Shown here: positions 32,630 to 40,656 of the stretch, piece after piece
How positions within the stretch are numbered: position 1 is the stretch's first letter
Layout of the letters: every line of letters starts with the position of its first letter
Assembly (NCBI GenBank): GCA_017477205.1
Contig: JAFUXE010000005.1
Location: forward strand, 61,460 to 125,459
Direction: 5' to 3'
From: Alloprevotella sp.
Lineage (GTDB): Bacteria; Bacteroidota; Bacteroidia; Bacteroidales; Bacteroidaceae
DNA: 64,000 bases
The notes under the pieces: model-generated
What the model saw: the letters and a program-made list of their open reading frames with translations, nothing else
The model's database searches: none
Told to the model about the DNA's origin: nothing
Position numbers and translations under genes: made by a program

Positions 32630-33562
32630 ATGTGGACTAAGCCCTATACGTACAAGGAAGGCTTCGTAATCGGCGCCGGGCTCATCGCCGTGGGCGTGGC
32701 GTTGCAGCTGAGCGTCGGCCCGCTGGACTGGAGCGTGTTCCGCGCGCCGGCGAACTTCGTGACGCTGGCGGCACTCGTCATCCTCATCATCGTGCTCCAC
32801 CTTCTGCGCAAGGAGGCCTACGCCGTGCAGTTCCTTTCCTCGGCAAAGGCCGCGGTGCCCGCCCTCGTCTATGCCACGCTGCTGACGGCGACGATGGGCC
32901 TCACGCGGCAGGTGCCTGCGGACGGCGCACCCACGGACGTGCTGGGCTTCACGCGAATGCTCTCGGCCTGGCCCTTCGTGCTCGTGTACCTATGGATGAC
33001 GCTCATCGTGGGGCTTGTCACCGTGAAGCAACTGCCCACGCTGCTCAGCGGCGGTGCGGACAGGTTCAGGCGCACGGGCGTGTTCCTCTGCCACCTCGGC
33101 CTCTTCGTCGCCCTCTCGACGGCCACGCTGGGCAACGCCGACATGCAGCGCCTGAAGATGATATGCTACCTTGACGAGCCCGAAAACCGCGTCGTAAACG
33201 AGGAGGGAAAGATGAAGCAAATCTCCGTATCCATAGAGCTGAAACGCTTCATCTTCGAGGCCTCCGAGGAGGGCATGCCGCGCCGCTTTGCCTCGGACAT
33301 CAACATCGTCACGAAGGCCGGCGAGAACATCGCGGCCACAGTGGACGTGAACCATCCCGTAAAAGTGAAGGGATGGAAGATATACCAGTACAGCTACGAC
33401 ATGGCGGCAGGCGAGCTGAGCCGCATCAGCATACTCGAGCTTGTCCGCGACCCCTGGCTGCCCGCCGTCTATGCTGGCATCTACATCCTGCTGGCGGGTG
33501 CCGTGCTTATCTCCCTGACCGCGGGGAGAAAAGGTGAAAAGCATACAAACCAAAACACATAA
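32630..33562 (+). CDS. ResB-like cytochrome c biogenesis protein
   Basis: 310 residues with four membrane segments (about 12-30, 43-60, 107-128, 276-296), a middle region 'RRTGVFLCHLGLFVALSTAT' and a periplasmic domain ending in the ResB-type 'VDVNHPVKVKGWKIYQYSYD', 'LVRDPWLPAVYAGIYILLAG'. ResB (CcsB) with CcsA forms the system II haem-delivery complex that attaches haem to c-type cytochromes. The partner ccsA gene is 1.4 kb downstream on the same strand; an Ig-fold lipoprotein gene sits between, an uncommon layout. In Bacteroidales these genes often belong to the nrf nitrite-reductase cluster, but no nrfA or nrfH gene is in this window. Confidence 0.82.
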   Translation: MWTKPYTYKEGFVIGAGLIAVGVALQLSVGPLDWSVFRAPANFVTLAALVILIIVLHLLRKEAYAVQFLSSAKAAVPALVYATLLTATMGLTRQVPADGAPTDVLGFTRMLSAWPFVLVYLWMTLIVGLVTVKQLPTLLSGGADRFRRTGVFLCHLGLFVALSTATLGNADMQRLKMICYLDEPENRVVNEEGKMKQISVSIELKRFIFEASEEGMPRRFASDINIVTKAGENIAATVDVNHPVKVKGWKIYQYSYDMAAGELSRISILELVRDPWLPAVYAGIYILLAGAVLISLTAGRKGEKHTNQNT

Positions 33563-33566
33563 TCCC

Positions 33567-34985
33567 ATGAAACCAATCATCCTTCGCGCCGTCCTCATGC
33601 TGACGGCGGCCACGCTCGGCTTTTCCCTCACGTCGTGTTCGGACGATGACAAGGTGCCCGTCACGGGACTCAGCCTGAACCAGACGTCCGTCACCATCGA
33701 ACCCGGGCACACGTTCCAGATTGTGCCCACCATAACGCCCGAGGACGCTTCCAACAAGGGCGTCACCTACGAAACTTCCGACAAGTACATCGCCACGGTG
33801 GATGCGGAGGGCCTCGTCCGCGGCGTCATGGACGGCACGGCGACCATCACGGTCAGGGCGAAGGGGAACAAAAGCCTTTCCGCCACGCTGCACGTTGACG
33901 TGGAGACCAAGAAGGACGCATTTGCAGACGAGGACGTCATCTGCGACCGCAAGGAGAACGCGCCCGTGGAGGCTTCGCTCACGCGCAGAATAGGCGAAGA
34001 GCTGAAACTCTACATCGGCAACACCAAGGACGGCGAAGCCCAGAGCTACACGCGCCTCAAGTGGACGTCCAGCAACGCCTTCGTGGCGTCCGTGGAGCAA
34101 CAGGGCAACGAAGCCACGGTGAAGTGCATCGCCCTGGGCACCGTCACCATCACGGCAGCCGACGAGGTGGGCGGCACGCGCAGCTTCACGCTGCAAGTCA
34201 TCTCCGAGAACCCCTTGGAGGAGAACCCCGCCGAGCCCACGATGATACGCGGCCTCCTTCAGGGCGAAGACGGTGCCTACTACCTGCTTTCGCACATCGA
34301 CAGCACGCCCATCACCTACAACGGGCAGTGGCTTTCGGCCTACGCGGACCTCGCGTGGAAGGCCGGCGGCATACTGGAGGGCGAGAACGCGACGTGCCGC
34401 TACCGCCTGAACGCAAGCGGCCTCATCGCGGAGCTTTCCTATAAGGACAACGGGACGACCGGCACAAACGTGACGTTCACCGCCACCTACAACGACGACG
34501 CCACCATCAAGACGCTGGCGGAGAACTACACCTTCACGTCCGAAGGGCTGAAGGTGACGCGCGAAAGGACGTTCACCTTCACGTGGAAGGACGGTGACCT
34601 CGTGAGCCGCGCGGAGAAAGGGAAGCTGACGCGGCAGGTGGCCGGCGAGAACGGCAAGTACGACACCACGAACAGCACGACGGAGCAGACCCTGACCTAC
34701 ACCTACACGGAGGAGGAGAACACGGGGCGCCCGCTGTTCTTTGCGTTCGTGGGCACGTGCCTCAACAATGCTGAGGGCGAAGGTGTCCACGCGCCCCTGC
34801 TGGACCGCTTCGGACTCTTCGGCAAGGGTACGGTCCACCGCCTCGCAGCCGCCTACGACGGGGAGACGCTCCTCTGCACCTTCGGCCCCTTCCAGTACGA
34901 GAACGGACTGCTCCGCTGGGAAAGTTTCCAGCAGGATGGCAGCTCGCAAAGCTTCGAGCGCGTATATAAGAAGTATGTGAATTAA
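33567..34985 (+). CDS. lipoprotein with BIG2/Ig-like domain
   Basis: 472 residues from ATG at 33567. A signal peptide with lipobox 'GFSLTSC' (about Cys 23) is followed by a bacterial Ig-like group 2 domain (about 30-112: 'PVTGLSLNQTSVTIEPGHTF', 'VTYETSDKYIATVDAEGLVR', 'GVMDGTATITVRA') and a partial second one ('LKWTSSNAFVASVEQQGNEA', 'GTVTITAAD'). The C-terminal half (about 230-465) is a beta-rich domain common in Bacteroidales lipoproteins ('GQWLSAYADLAWKAGGILEG'), of unknown role. It is 4 bases after the resB-like gene and 13 before ccsA, so it appears to be part of the same transcript despite having no evident link to haem attachment. Confidence 0.75.
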   Translation: MKPIILRAVLMLTAATLGFSLTSCSDDDKVPVTGLSLNQTSVTIEPGHTFQIVPTITPEDASNKGVTYETSDKYIATVDAEGLVRGVMDGTATITVRAKGNKSLSATLHVDVETKKDAFADEDVICDRKENAPVEASLTRRIGEELKLYIGNTKDGEAQSYTRLKWTSSNAFVASVEQQGNEATVKCIALGTVTITAADEVGGTRSFTLQVISENPLEENPAEPTMIRGLLQGEDGAYYLLSHIDSTPITYNGQWLSAYADLAWKAGGILEGENATCRYRLNASGLIAELSYKDNGTTGTNVTFTATYNDDATIKTLAENYTFTSEGLKVTRERTFTFTWKDGDLVSRAEKGKLTRQVAGENGKYDTTNSTTEQTLTYTYTEEENTGRPLFFAFVGTCLNNAEGEGVHAPLLDRFGLFGKGTVHRLAAAYDGETLLCTFGPFQYENGLLRWESFQQDGSSQSFERVYKKYVN

Positions 34986-34998
34986 GAAGCCCCCTCCC

Positions 34999-35769
34999 AT
35001 GTCCCTCTGGCAATCCTTCATCTATTTTGCTCTCGGCGCCGTCCTTTGCTGGGCGGCGGGCGCGGGCTTTGCCTGGAAAGGTAAGAAAAGCCTCGCCGTA
35101 GGGCTCACGACCGCAGGGCTTGCCGTCTTCCTGGCCTACATCCTCAGCATGTGGTTCACGCTGGAGCGTCCGCCGCTGCGCACGATGGGCGAGACGCGCC
35201 TGTGGTACGCCCTGTTCCTGCCGCTGGCGGGCCTGCTTGTTTACCTGCGCTACGGCTACCGCTGGATTCTCTCCTTCTCCACCGTGCTGGCCACGGTGTT
35301 CGTGTGCGTGAACCTCTTCAAGCCCGAGATTCACGACAAGACGCTCATGCCCGCCCTGCAAAGCCCGTGGTTTGCGCCGCACGTCATCGTCTATATGTTC
35401 GCCTACGCCCTGCTGGGAGCCGCCACGCTGATGGCGCTCTACGCCCTCCTCAGCCGCCGCGCCGACCAAGACGCCATGCAGCGAAGCACCGACGAACTCG
35501 TGGCCGTGGGTTGGTCGTTCCTCACCTTCGGCATGCTCTTCGGCGCGCTATGGGCGAAAGAGGCCTGGGGACACTATTGGACGTGGGACCCGAAGGAGAC
35601 GTGGGCCGCCGTGACGTGGCTGGGCTACCTTGTCCACATCCATTGGCGCGGCCAGAGCCGCCTGCGCTACTGCTGGCTGCTGCTATGTTTCGTGCTCTTG
35701 CAGATGTGCTGGTGGGGCATCAACTACCTGCCCGCCGCGCAGGGCGCCAGCGTGCACACCTACGGATAA
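34999..35769 (+). CDS. ccsA: cytochrome c biogenesis protein CcsA
   Basis: 256 residues with about eight membrane segments. The tryptophan-rich haem-handling motif is present as 'AKEAWGHYWTWDPKETWAAV' (about 182-201), with conserved histidines in 'WFAPHVIVYMF' and 'LVHIHWRGQ'. CcsA passes haem across the membrane to the ResB partner for attachment to CXXCH cytochromes. It is the last gene of the resB-like/lipoprotein/ccsA group; a hairpin follows at 35815. Confidence 0.88.
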   Translation: MSLWQSFIYFALGAVLCWAAGAGFAWKGKKSLAVGLTTAGLAVFLAYILSMWFTLERPPLRTMGETRLWYALFLPLAGLLVYLRYGYRWILSFSTVLATVFVCVNLFKPEIHDKTLMPALQSPWFAPHVIVYMFAYALLGAATLMALYALLSRRADQDAMQRSTDELVAVGWSFLTFGMLFGALWAKEAWGHYWTWDPKETWAAVTWLGYLVHIHWRGQSRLRYCWLLLCFVLLQMCWWGINYLPAAQGASVHTYG

Positions 35770-35814
35770 GCCGCGCCCGCACGTCCTGGACTTTATATCC
35801 CTTATCCCCATTCC

Positions 35815-35846
35815 AGCCGTCCCGCAGAAAGTTTCGCGGGACGGCT
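35815..35846 (+). terminator. terminator after ccsA
   Basis: Perfect arms AGCCGTCCCGC (35815-35825) and GCGGGACGGCT (35836-35846), followed by TCTTTTCTTT. Confidence 0.8.
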
Positions 35847-35902
35847 TCTTTTCTTTCCGAAGTGCCGATACATTCTTTCCGCGAAGCCGCGAATTCTGTA
35901 AA

Positions 35903-35986
35903 TTCAGGCTGAATTTGTATATTTTCAGGCTGAATTTGTACGATTTCAGGCTGAATTTGTACATTTTTAGGCTGAATTTAGAGAAT
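35903..35986. repeat. 21-bp tandem array, four units
   Basis: Units begin at 35903, 35924, 35945 and 35966: TTCAGGCTGAATTTGTATAT plus T, TTCAGGCTGAATTTGTACGA plus T, TTCAGGCTGAATTTGTACAT plus T, and a diverged TTTAGGCTGAATTTAGAGAA plus T. The period is two helical turns. No gene covers it, although one frame reads a Phe-Arg-Leu-Asn-Leu-Tyr-X heptad. Confidence 0.9.
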
Positions 35987-36009
35987 TTGTACGCACTTCA
36001 AAAACTTTC

Positions 36010-36053
36010 CATGCACACTTCGGAAGGTTTCCGTGCGCACATCTGGAGGTTTC
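36010..36053. repeat. 22-bp direct repeat pair related to the 23-bp array at 23293
   Basis: CATGCACACTTCGGAAGGTT plus TC (36010-36031) and CGTGCGCACATCTGGAGGTT plus TC (36032-36053). The core TGCGCACATCT is shared with the array at 23293-23406. Confidence 0.7.
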
Positions 36054-36237
36054 CTGGTGCTTAGCAAGTAGCAAAAAGGCACGAAAAAGAAGTTTTTTTG
36101 TCCCAAAAGCGAAAAAAGTTCCGAAAAGTGCGATATGTTTTCGGCATTCTTACGTTATATAGGTAGAGAGACGGACGAAACCGTCGCACATTGCGGCGCA
36201 GCAAACTCGTCACTTGGCTCTCGTCTACTGAAAAAGC

Positions 36238-36798
36238 ATGACCGCCAACGAACTCGACACAGCCATTGCCGCCGCACAGGCGGGCAGGGAGGAGGGCTAC
36301 CGCAAGCTCTTCTCCGAGTTCAGCGGCGTTGTGTTCCGCCTCGTGAGCCGCATGGTGGCTGACGTCTCGGAGGCGGAAGAGCTCACGCAGGACGTGTTCC
36401 TGCAGGCCTTCGCGACCATGCAGGGGTTCCGCCCCCGGGGGTTGGGCTTCGAAGCCTGGATATGCCGCATTGCATACAACAAGGCCGTGGACACGCTGCG
36501 CCACGAAATCCCGCGTCCCGTCCTGATGGAGGACTACGCCCTGGGCGGAGACGACACAGAGCTCACCGCCTTCGCCGACCCTCCGGACATCGCGGAGTCC
36601 TACGAGAAAAGGCAGGATGCCCTCGTAGCAGCCGTCGCACAGCTGCCGGAAGAGGAACAGGCCCTCCTGCAACTCTTCTACTACGAGGAAAAGACGCTCA
36701 GCGACATCAGCTTCATCACCGGTCTCAACACCGCCGCAGTCGCCAACCGCCTCTCAAGAACCAGAAAGAAACTACGCAAACTGATAGAAAACCAATAA
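36238..36798 (+). CDS. ECF-type RNA polymerase sigma factor
   Basis: 186 residues. Region 2 (about 22-92: 'EGYRKLFSEFSGVVFRLVSR', 'EAEELTQDVFLQAFATMQGF', 'GFEAWICRIAYNKAVDTLRH') and region 4 (about 128-182: 'AVAQLPEEEQALLQLFYYEE', 'LSDISFITGLNTAAVANRLS') are clear. It directs polymerase to a small regulon, usually in envelope stress or nutrient response. The following gene (4 bases after) encodes a one-span membrane protein positioned like an anti-sigma factor, and an exported protein gene comes next, so a three-gene sigma/anti-sigma/target operon is likely. Confidence 0.9.
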   Translation: MTANELDTAIAAAQAGREEGYRKLFSEFSGVVFRLVSRMVADVSEAEELTQDVFLQAFATMQGFRPRGLGFEAWICRIAYNKAVDTLRHEIPRPVLMEDYALGGDDTELTAFADPPDIAESYEKRQDALVAAVAQLPEEEQALLQLFYYEEKTLSDISFITGLNTAAVANRLSRTRKKLRKLIENQ

Positions 36799-36801
36799 GA
36801 A

Positions 36802-37515
36802 ATGGAAAGCGAGAAGTTCAACAAACAGATTTCGGAAGCCCTGCGGCAGATGCAGCCGCAGCAGCCTGCCGACATGACGGAGCGCTTCATGGAAAGGCTC
36901 CGCCGCGAAGGACTGCCCGCACAGTCCATAACTAAACCTAAACCGAAGCCCAAGCGCACAGCACGCTGGATTTCCCTCTCCGCCGTCGCCGCTGCCGCCG
37001 CCGTACTGCTTCTGGTGTTCCTGCCCACGAAGCAGAAGCCCGCCCTGCCCGCCGCGCCGCAACTGGCACAAAGCGAAGCCCCGCAGACCGCCACTTCTAC
37101 AGCAACCGTGCCCACACCCACGCCCTCAGCCTCGCCTGTCGTCCCCGCCGCTTCCCGGGAAAGCCCGGATACTCCGGATAGCCCGGAAATTCCGGAAAAC
37201 CCGGAAGCCCCGGAAAACCCAGAAACTTTGGAAACTCCGGAAAGCCTAGAAGCCCCGGCCGCCTCTACGGCCTCCGCTCCGTCTGCAGCCTTGACGGCCG
37301 TCGTTCCGTCTGTTGCGACTGTGTCGCAACCCCAGCCCGCCTTCACGGACGAGGAACGCCGCCTCATGGAGCGCGCCGAAGAGATGCGCCCGCAGGCCCT
37401 GCTCTACGCCGCAGAAATCCTGCAATGCGCCCGCATCGAAGCCCGCGAACGGCAGCAAGCCCTCTTTGCCAGACAAGAAACCTCCGACCAGAAACAAATA
37501 ATCACAAGCATATAA
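36802..37515 (+). CDS. putative anti-sigma factor with a single membrane span and proline-rich linker
   Basis: 237 residues: a cytoplasmic part (about 1-51) with 'NKQISEALRQMQPQQPADMT', one membrane span (about 55-72, 'ISLSAVAAAAAVLLLVFLP'), then a periplasmic Pro/Ala/Thr-rich linker containing a string of near-repeats ('SPDTPDSPEIPENPEAPENP' and onward), and a helical end ('DEERRLMERAEEMRPQALLY'). It starts 4 bases after the ECF sigma gene. No zinc-binding anti-sigma motif is seen, so the assignment is from position and topology. The linker repeats may vary in length. Confidence 0.6.
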   Translation: MESEKFNKQISEALRQMQPQQPADMTERFMERLRREGLPAQSITKPKPKPKRTARWISLSAVAAAAAVLLLVFLPTKQKPALPAAPQLAQSEAPQTATSTATVPTPTPSASPVVPAASRESPDTPDSPEIPENPEAPENPETLETPESLEAPAASTASAPSAALTAVVPSVATVSQPQPAFTDEERRLMERAEEMRPQALLYAAEILQCARIEARERQQALFARQETSDQKQIITSI

Positions 37516-37518
37516 GCT

Positions 37519-38595
37519 ATGAAAAAAGTTCTCACATCCCTCACGCTCCTCGCGCTGGCGGCCTCCATGCCCCTCATGGCGCAGGAAAAAATTGAGAAGC
37601 TCTACCAGCGCATGGCCTCCGACCCGAAGGTCAGCATCAATCAGAGCATCCAGGTGGACCGCAAGCCCGGTGCGGAAGTGACGGGCAAGACCTCCATGTG
37701 CGAAGTCAACAGCTTCGCCATCCACAAGCCCGACAAAAAGAATCGCTACCGCTACACCGAATATGGCCGCCAGTACGTCACGGACCTCGCCGCCGCCATA
37801 CAAGCCGAAGCCTCCAACCCGCTGTGCTACCGCTTAGCCTCCTACAACGTCACCGACCCCGGACGGCCCCGCCAATGGAGACTCATCTACGGCGACGACG
37901 CTTCGCAGTACATCATGCTCGGCGAACACCGCACCAAGAACTACATCTTCGCCTGCTTTGCCGACAAGGAGAACCCCGGCTACCGCTGGTGCTACGCCCT
38001 GGAGTGGTACGAGATGGGCTACAAGGGCGACATCTTCGGCCGCTACATACGCCTTTATGCCAAGATGCCCGAGGAGACAAGCAGCACGCCAAAAGTCCAG
38101 GGCATAGTCAGAGACAACGACGCATACGACCCTTTCTCCATGTTCGGTGACGGCAAGTTTGGCACAGGCCTCACCATCAACACTGTAAACCGCACCTTCA
38201 CGCTGAACGGCAAGACGCTGCCGCTTGACAGCCTGACCTCTGCCTACGAAGAACTGCGAGGGTTTTCCCCGCTTGAAGCCGAGCTGCAGACGGGCGGCCT
38301 CGTCACGGCACTCCAGAAGAGCAAGGCCAAGCGCGCAGAACAATTTCTGCAGAACCTCAACACCATGCGCGCACGCTGGGCTAAGGGCGACTACAAGACC
38401 GACCCCACCCTGCCTGTCAGCATCTACATACTCGTGAAGGACGCCGTGGAGGCTGACATCCTCGACAAGGACGAAAAGGAACTCGTCAACACCCAGCTGG
38501 TTTCCATGGCCGAACAAACCGAAACAGGCTACGGCCACACGGATGCCTGCGCCTACCTCGGTCTGGCGCAGAAGCTACTCCAGCGAAGCAAATGA
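37519..38595 (+). CDS. exported protein of unknown function, third gene of the sigma-factor operon
   Basis: 358 residues with a signal peptide (about 1-21, ending 'SMPLMAQ'). The mature part contains 'LYQRMASDPKVSINQSIQVD', 'RLASYNVTDPGRPRQWRLIY', 'LGEHRTKNYIFACFADKENP' and a C-terminal helical region 'SKAKRAEQFLQNLNTMRARW'. I recognise no catalytic motif; the pattern recalls conserved Bacteroidales envelope proteins coded after sigma/anti-sigma pairs. It starts 3 bases after the putative anti-sigma gene and is probably under the sigma factor's control. Confidence 0.65.
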   Translation: MKKVLTSLTLLALAASMPLMAQEKIEKLYQRMASDPKVSINQSIQVDRKPGAEVTGKTSMCEVNSFAIHKPDKKNRYRYTEYGRQYVTDLAAAIQAEASNPLCYRLASYNVTDPGRPRQWRLIYGDDASQYIMLGEHRTKNYIFACFADKENPGYRWCYALEWYEMGYKGDIFGRYIRLYAKMPEETSSTPKVQGIVRDNDAYDPFSMFGDGKFGTGLTINTVNRTFTLNGKTLPLDSLTSAYEELRGFSPLEAELQTGGLVTALQKSKAKRAEQFLQNLNTMRARWAKGDYKTDPTLPVSIYILVKDAVEADILDKDEKELVNTQLVSMAEQTETGYGHTDACAYLGLAQKLLQRSK

Positions 38596-38646
38596 AGACG
38601 CATTGATTTTTATAGAGAATAGATTTGGATTCAGTTAAACATGAAA

Positions 38647-38680
38647 GTAGCCGGGCCACCCGCGAGGGCAGTCCGGCTAC
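38647..38680. terminator. terminator between convergent genes
   Basis: GTAGCCGG (38647-38654) pairs with CCGGCTAC (38673-38680), followed by GCCTTTTTC on the plus strand. It lies between the sigma operon and the convergent gene ending at 38713. Confidence 0.65.
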
Positions 38681-38712
38681 GCCTTTTTCTGCTGTCAGGG
38701 CTGTCAGGGCCT

Positions 38713-39366
38713 TCAGTCCGTAAGTCCCAGCTTGCGCAGGAACCGCAGCAGGGGCGGGTCGGTGAGTTTCATGCAAAGCCCCGTGAGCAGGGCGAGCAGG
38801 AGCGTGCCCTCGCGGATGACGTTCACCGTGCCGTTGCCGAAGAAGTTGCCGAAGGCGAACCATGCGAACGCCGAGGCAAGTAGGACGAGGACGATGTCGG
38901 ACCACACCTTCACGGTGCTGAACGCCGTCCCCGTCACGTCGGCAATGACGGCCACCGTCTTGTCGCCGCTGAGCATCCACGCGCGCCCGTCAATCTCAAT
39001 GCGCAGCCCCACGGCGGTAATCACGATGGAGAGGAGGCACCAGAACAATTGCAGCGCATAGCTGTCGGCAGGCAACCACTGGCAGAGCCACACGGCACCG
39101 TCGCACAGCAGGCCAAAGAGCAGCACAGCGGGAATCTGCATCAGGTCTGCCCAGCGGAAGCGCGAGCGCAGCAAGGCCAGCTGCAGGAAGATGAAGCTGA
39201 AGTTCACAATCCACGTGAACATGCCGAACGAAAGCGCGGGCCACCGAAGGTTCATCACCGCCGGCGGACACGATATCGGCGACGTGCCGAGGTTGGACTT
39301 CAGCGAAACCGCCACGCCCAGCGCCACGAGCGCCATGCCCAGCGTGGCAACCAGATAGTTCTTCAT
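38713..39366 (-). CDS. YczE/DUF6198-like integral membrane protein
   Basis: 217 residues with five to six membrane segments. It begins 'NYLVATLGMALVALGVAVSL', then 'KSNLGTSPISCPPAVMN' (the conserved loop of the YczE/YitT-like family), 'ALSFGMFTWIVNFSFIFLQL' and 'LMQIPAVLLFGLLCDG'. The family's transport role is unknown. It follows a nucleoside-deaminase gene by 33 bases and may share its transcript. Confidence 0.75.
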   Translation of the reverse strand: MKNYLVATLGMALVALGVAVSLKSNLGTSPISCPPAVMNLRWPALSFGMFTWIVNFSFIFLQLALLRSRFRWADLMQIPAVLLFGLLCDGAVWLCQWLPADSYALQLFWCLLSIVITAVGLRIEIDGRAWMLSGDKTVAVIADVTGTAFSTVKVWSDIVLVLLASAFAWFAFGNFFGNGTVNVIREGTLLLALLTGLCMKLTDPPLLRFLRKLGLTD

Positions 39367-39399
39367 GCCTCTGTGTGAGTGATGGGGGTGCTCCTTACG

Positions 39400-39879
39400 T
39401 TAGTACTCCGTCTTGTCCGCCTTTTCCTCCCAGGCCACGAAGGTCTGCAGGGCCTCGTCGCGCAGCATCTGCACGATGGGCGTGGAGCGTTCGGTCATCG
39501 GCTTCTCCAGTTCGCGGTAGATAAAGTCGTCGTCAAAGCCGATGCGCCCGGCATCCTTGCGGTTGTTGGCGTAGAAGATGCGGTCCAGATGTGCCCAGTA
39601 GATGGCACCGAGGCACATCGGGCAGGGCTCGCAGGAGGTGTAGATGTCGCAGCCCGAGAGGTCGAAGGTCGCAAGCTTGCGGCAGGCCTCGCGGATGGCG
39701 TTCACCTCGGCATGCGCCGTACAGTCGTTGTCTATCGTCACGGAGTTGGAGCGGCCGGAGACAATCTCGCCGTCCTTCACGACCACGGCTCCGAAGGGGC
39801 CGCCGCCGTTGCGCACGCTCTCGTCCGCCAGGCGGATGGCTTCGCGCATCATTTTCTTATCCAGTTCAGTTATTTCCAT
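39400..39879 (-). CDS. nucleoside deaminase (CMP/dCMP deaminase fold, guanine-deaminase-like)
   Basis: 159 residues from ATG at 39879. Zinc-binding motifs 'TAHAEVNAIREACRKL' (H-A-E) and 'YTSCEPCPMCLGAIYWAHLD' (PCxxC) are intact. The ends 'GRIGFDDDFIYRELEKP' and 'WEEKADKTEY' match bacterial guanine-deaminase-type (GuaD) members. It hydrolytically removes the amino group of guanine or a related base. It starts 21 bases after the lipoprotein gene upstream. Confidence 0.85.
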   Translation of the reverse strand: MEITELDKKMMREAIRLADESVRNGGGPFGAVVVKDGEIVSGRSNSVTIDNDCTAHAEVNAIREACRKLATFDLSGCDIYTSCEPCPMCLGAIYWAHLDRIFYANNRKDAGRIGFDDDFIYRELEKPMTERSTPIVQMLRDEALQTFVAWEEKADKTEY

Positions 39880-39899
39880 AGTGTTTGTTTTTAAGCGTT

Positions 39900-40577
39900 T
39901 CATTGAGCGATATAATTGCCGCCCAGCATGTTGCCGCGGCAGACCGTGAGGCTGTCCGCACCGGCCGGAACGCTGACGACGGCTCCCACGGACTGCATGC
40001 GGCCGTGGGGATAGGCGCGCGTGCCGGGGTCGGCAATATAATATAATGTGTAGATGCCGCGCCCGCGACGCTGCACGTAGCAGGTCTGCACGGTGTCCTG
40101 CGGAAAGTAGAGCGGTTCCTTCAGCCAGACGTCCGCCGTGCCGACGGTTCCCAGGCGCTCCGCCGTGCACGCCGCCGCCCGAAGTGCGGCGGCGTGCAGC
40201 GTGTCGGCAGAGAGGCGGCGGCTGTCGAGGTGGAAGGTGATTGTGCCGCCCGTGGAAGCCTGCCGGTAGCTGATGCCGTCGCGCGGCATGGGGTCAGTGC
40301 CCTCGGGGGCCAGCGGCAGTTTCACCTGGATGTGTTCGTCGTCAAGGGCGGCGAGCTGCTCCGCCGTCATCCAGTCCGCGCCGTCCTGAACAACGGCATT
40401 GCGCTCCGTGTCCAGCGCCGAGCGAAGCCAGAACTCGCCCGCCTGCTCGAAAGTCCAGCCGTGTTCGACGGGCTGGTGCGTGCTGCCGTTCGTATCCGGC
40501 CGCCCGACGTGGCAGGCCGCAAGCACAAACGGTGCGAGGAGGACAGACAGAAGGGATTGAAAGCTGTGTCTTGTCAT
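39900..40577 (-). CDS. putative lipoprotein of unknown function
   Basis: 225 residues from ATG at 40577: 'MTRHSFQSLLSVLLAPFVLA' followed by 'AC', a lipobox. The remainder ('WTFEQAGEFWLRSALDTERN', 'GGTITFHLDSRRLSADTLHA', 'RGRGIYTLYYIADPGTRAYP') is beta-rich with no motif I can name. It is first of three leftward genes (this, nucleoside deaminase, YczE-like). A hairpin between it and atpG (40602-40640) separates it from the ATP synthase genes. Confidence 0.6.
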   Translation of the reverse strand: MTRHSFQSLLSVLLAPFVLAACHVGRPDTNGSTHQPVEHGWTFEQAGEFWLRSALDTERNAVVQDGADWMTAEQLAALDDEHIQVKLPLAPEGTDPMPRDGISYRQASTGGTITFHLDSRRLSADTLHAAALRAAACTAERLGTVGTADVWLKEPLYFPQDTVQTCYVQRRGRGIYTLYYIADPGTRAYPHGRMQSVGAVVSVPAGADSLTVCRGNMLGGNYIAQ

Positions 40578-40601
40578 GCGTTTTCGTGCGGGCAAAAAGA
40601 A

Positions 40602-40640
40602 ACGCAAGCCCAATAGTCCTTCCGCTATCGGTGCTTGCGT
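40602..40640 (-). terminator. terminator of the atpA-atpG unit
   Basis: ACGCAAGC (40602-40609) pairs with GCTTGCGT (40633-40640); on the minus strand the hairpin is followed by TTTCTTTTT. It lies 17 bases beyond the atpG stop codon. Confidence 0.7.
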
Positions 40641-40656
40641 ATATGGGGAATGTGCC

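Noticed and set aside
35630..36064. 144-codon frame with heptad-like FRLNLYx repeats
   Set aside because: The repeats arise from the 21-bp DNA array; the frame starts inside ccsA in another phase and passes through a terminator.
39880..40170. N-terminal extension of the nucleoside deaminase
   Set aside because: It overlaps the lipoprotein gene and is Arg/Gly/His-rich without homology; the ATG at 39879 gives the family's usual start.
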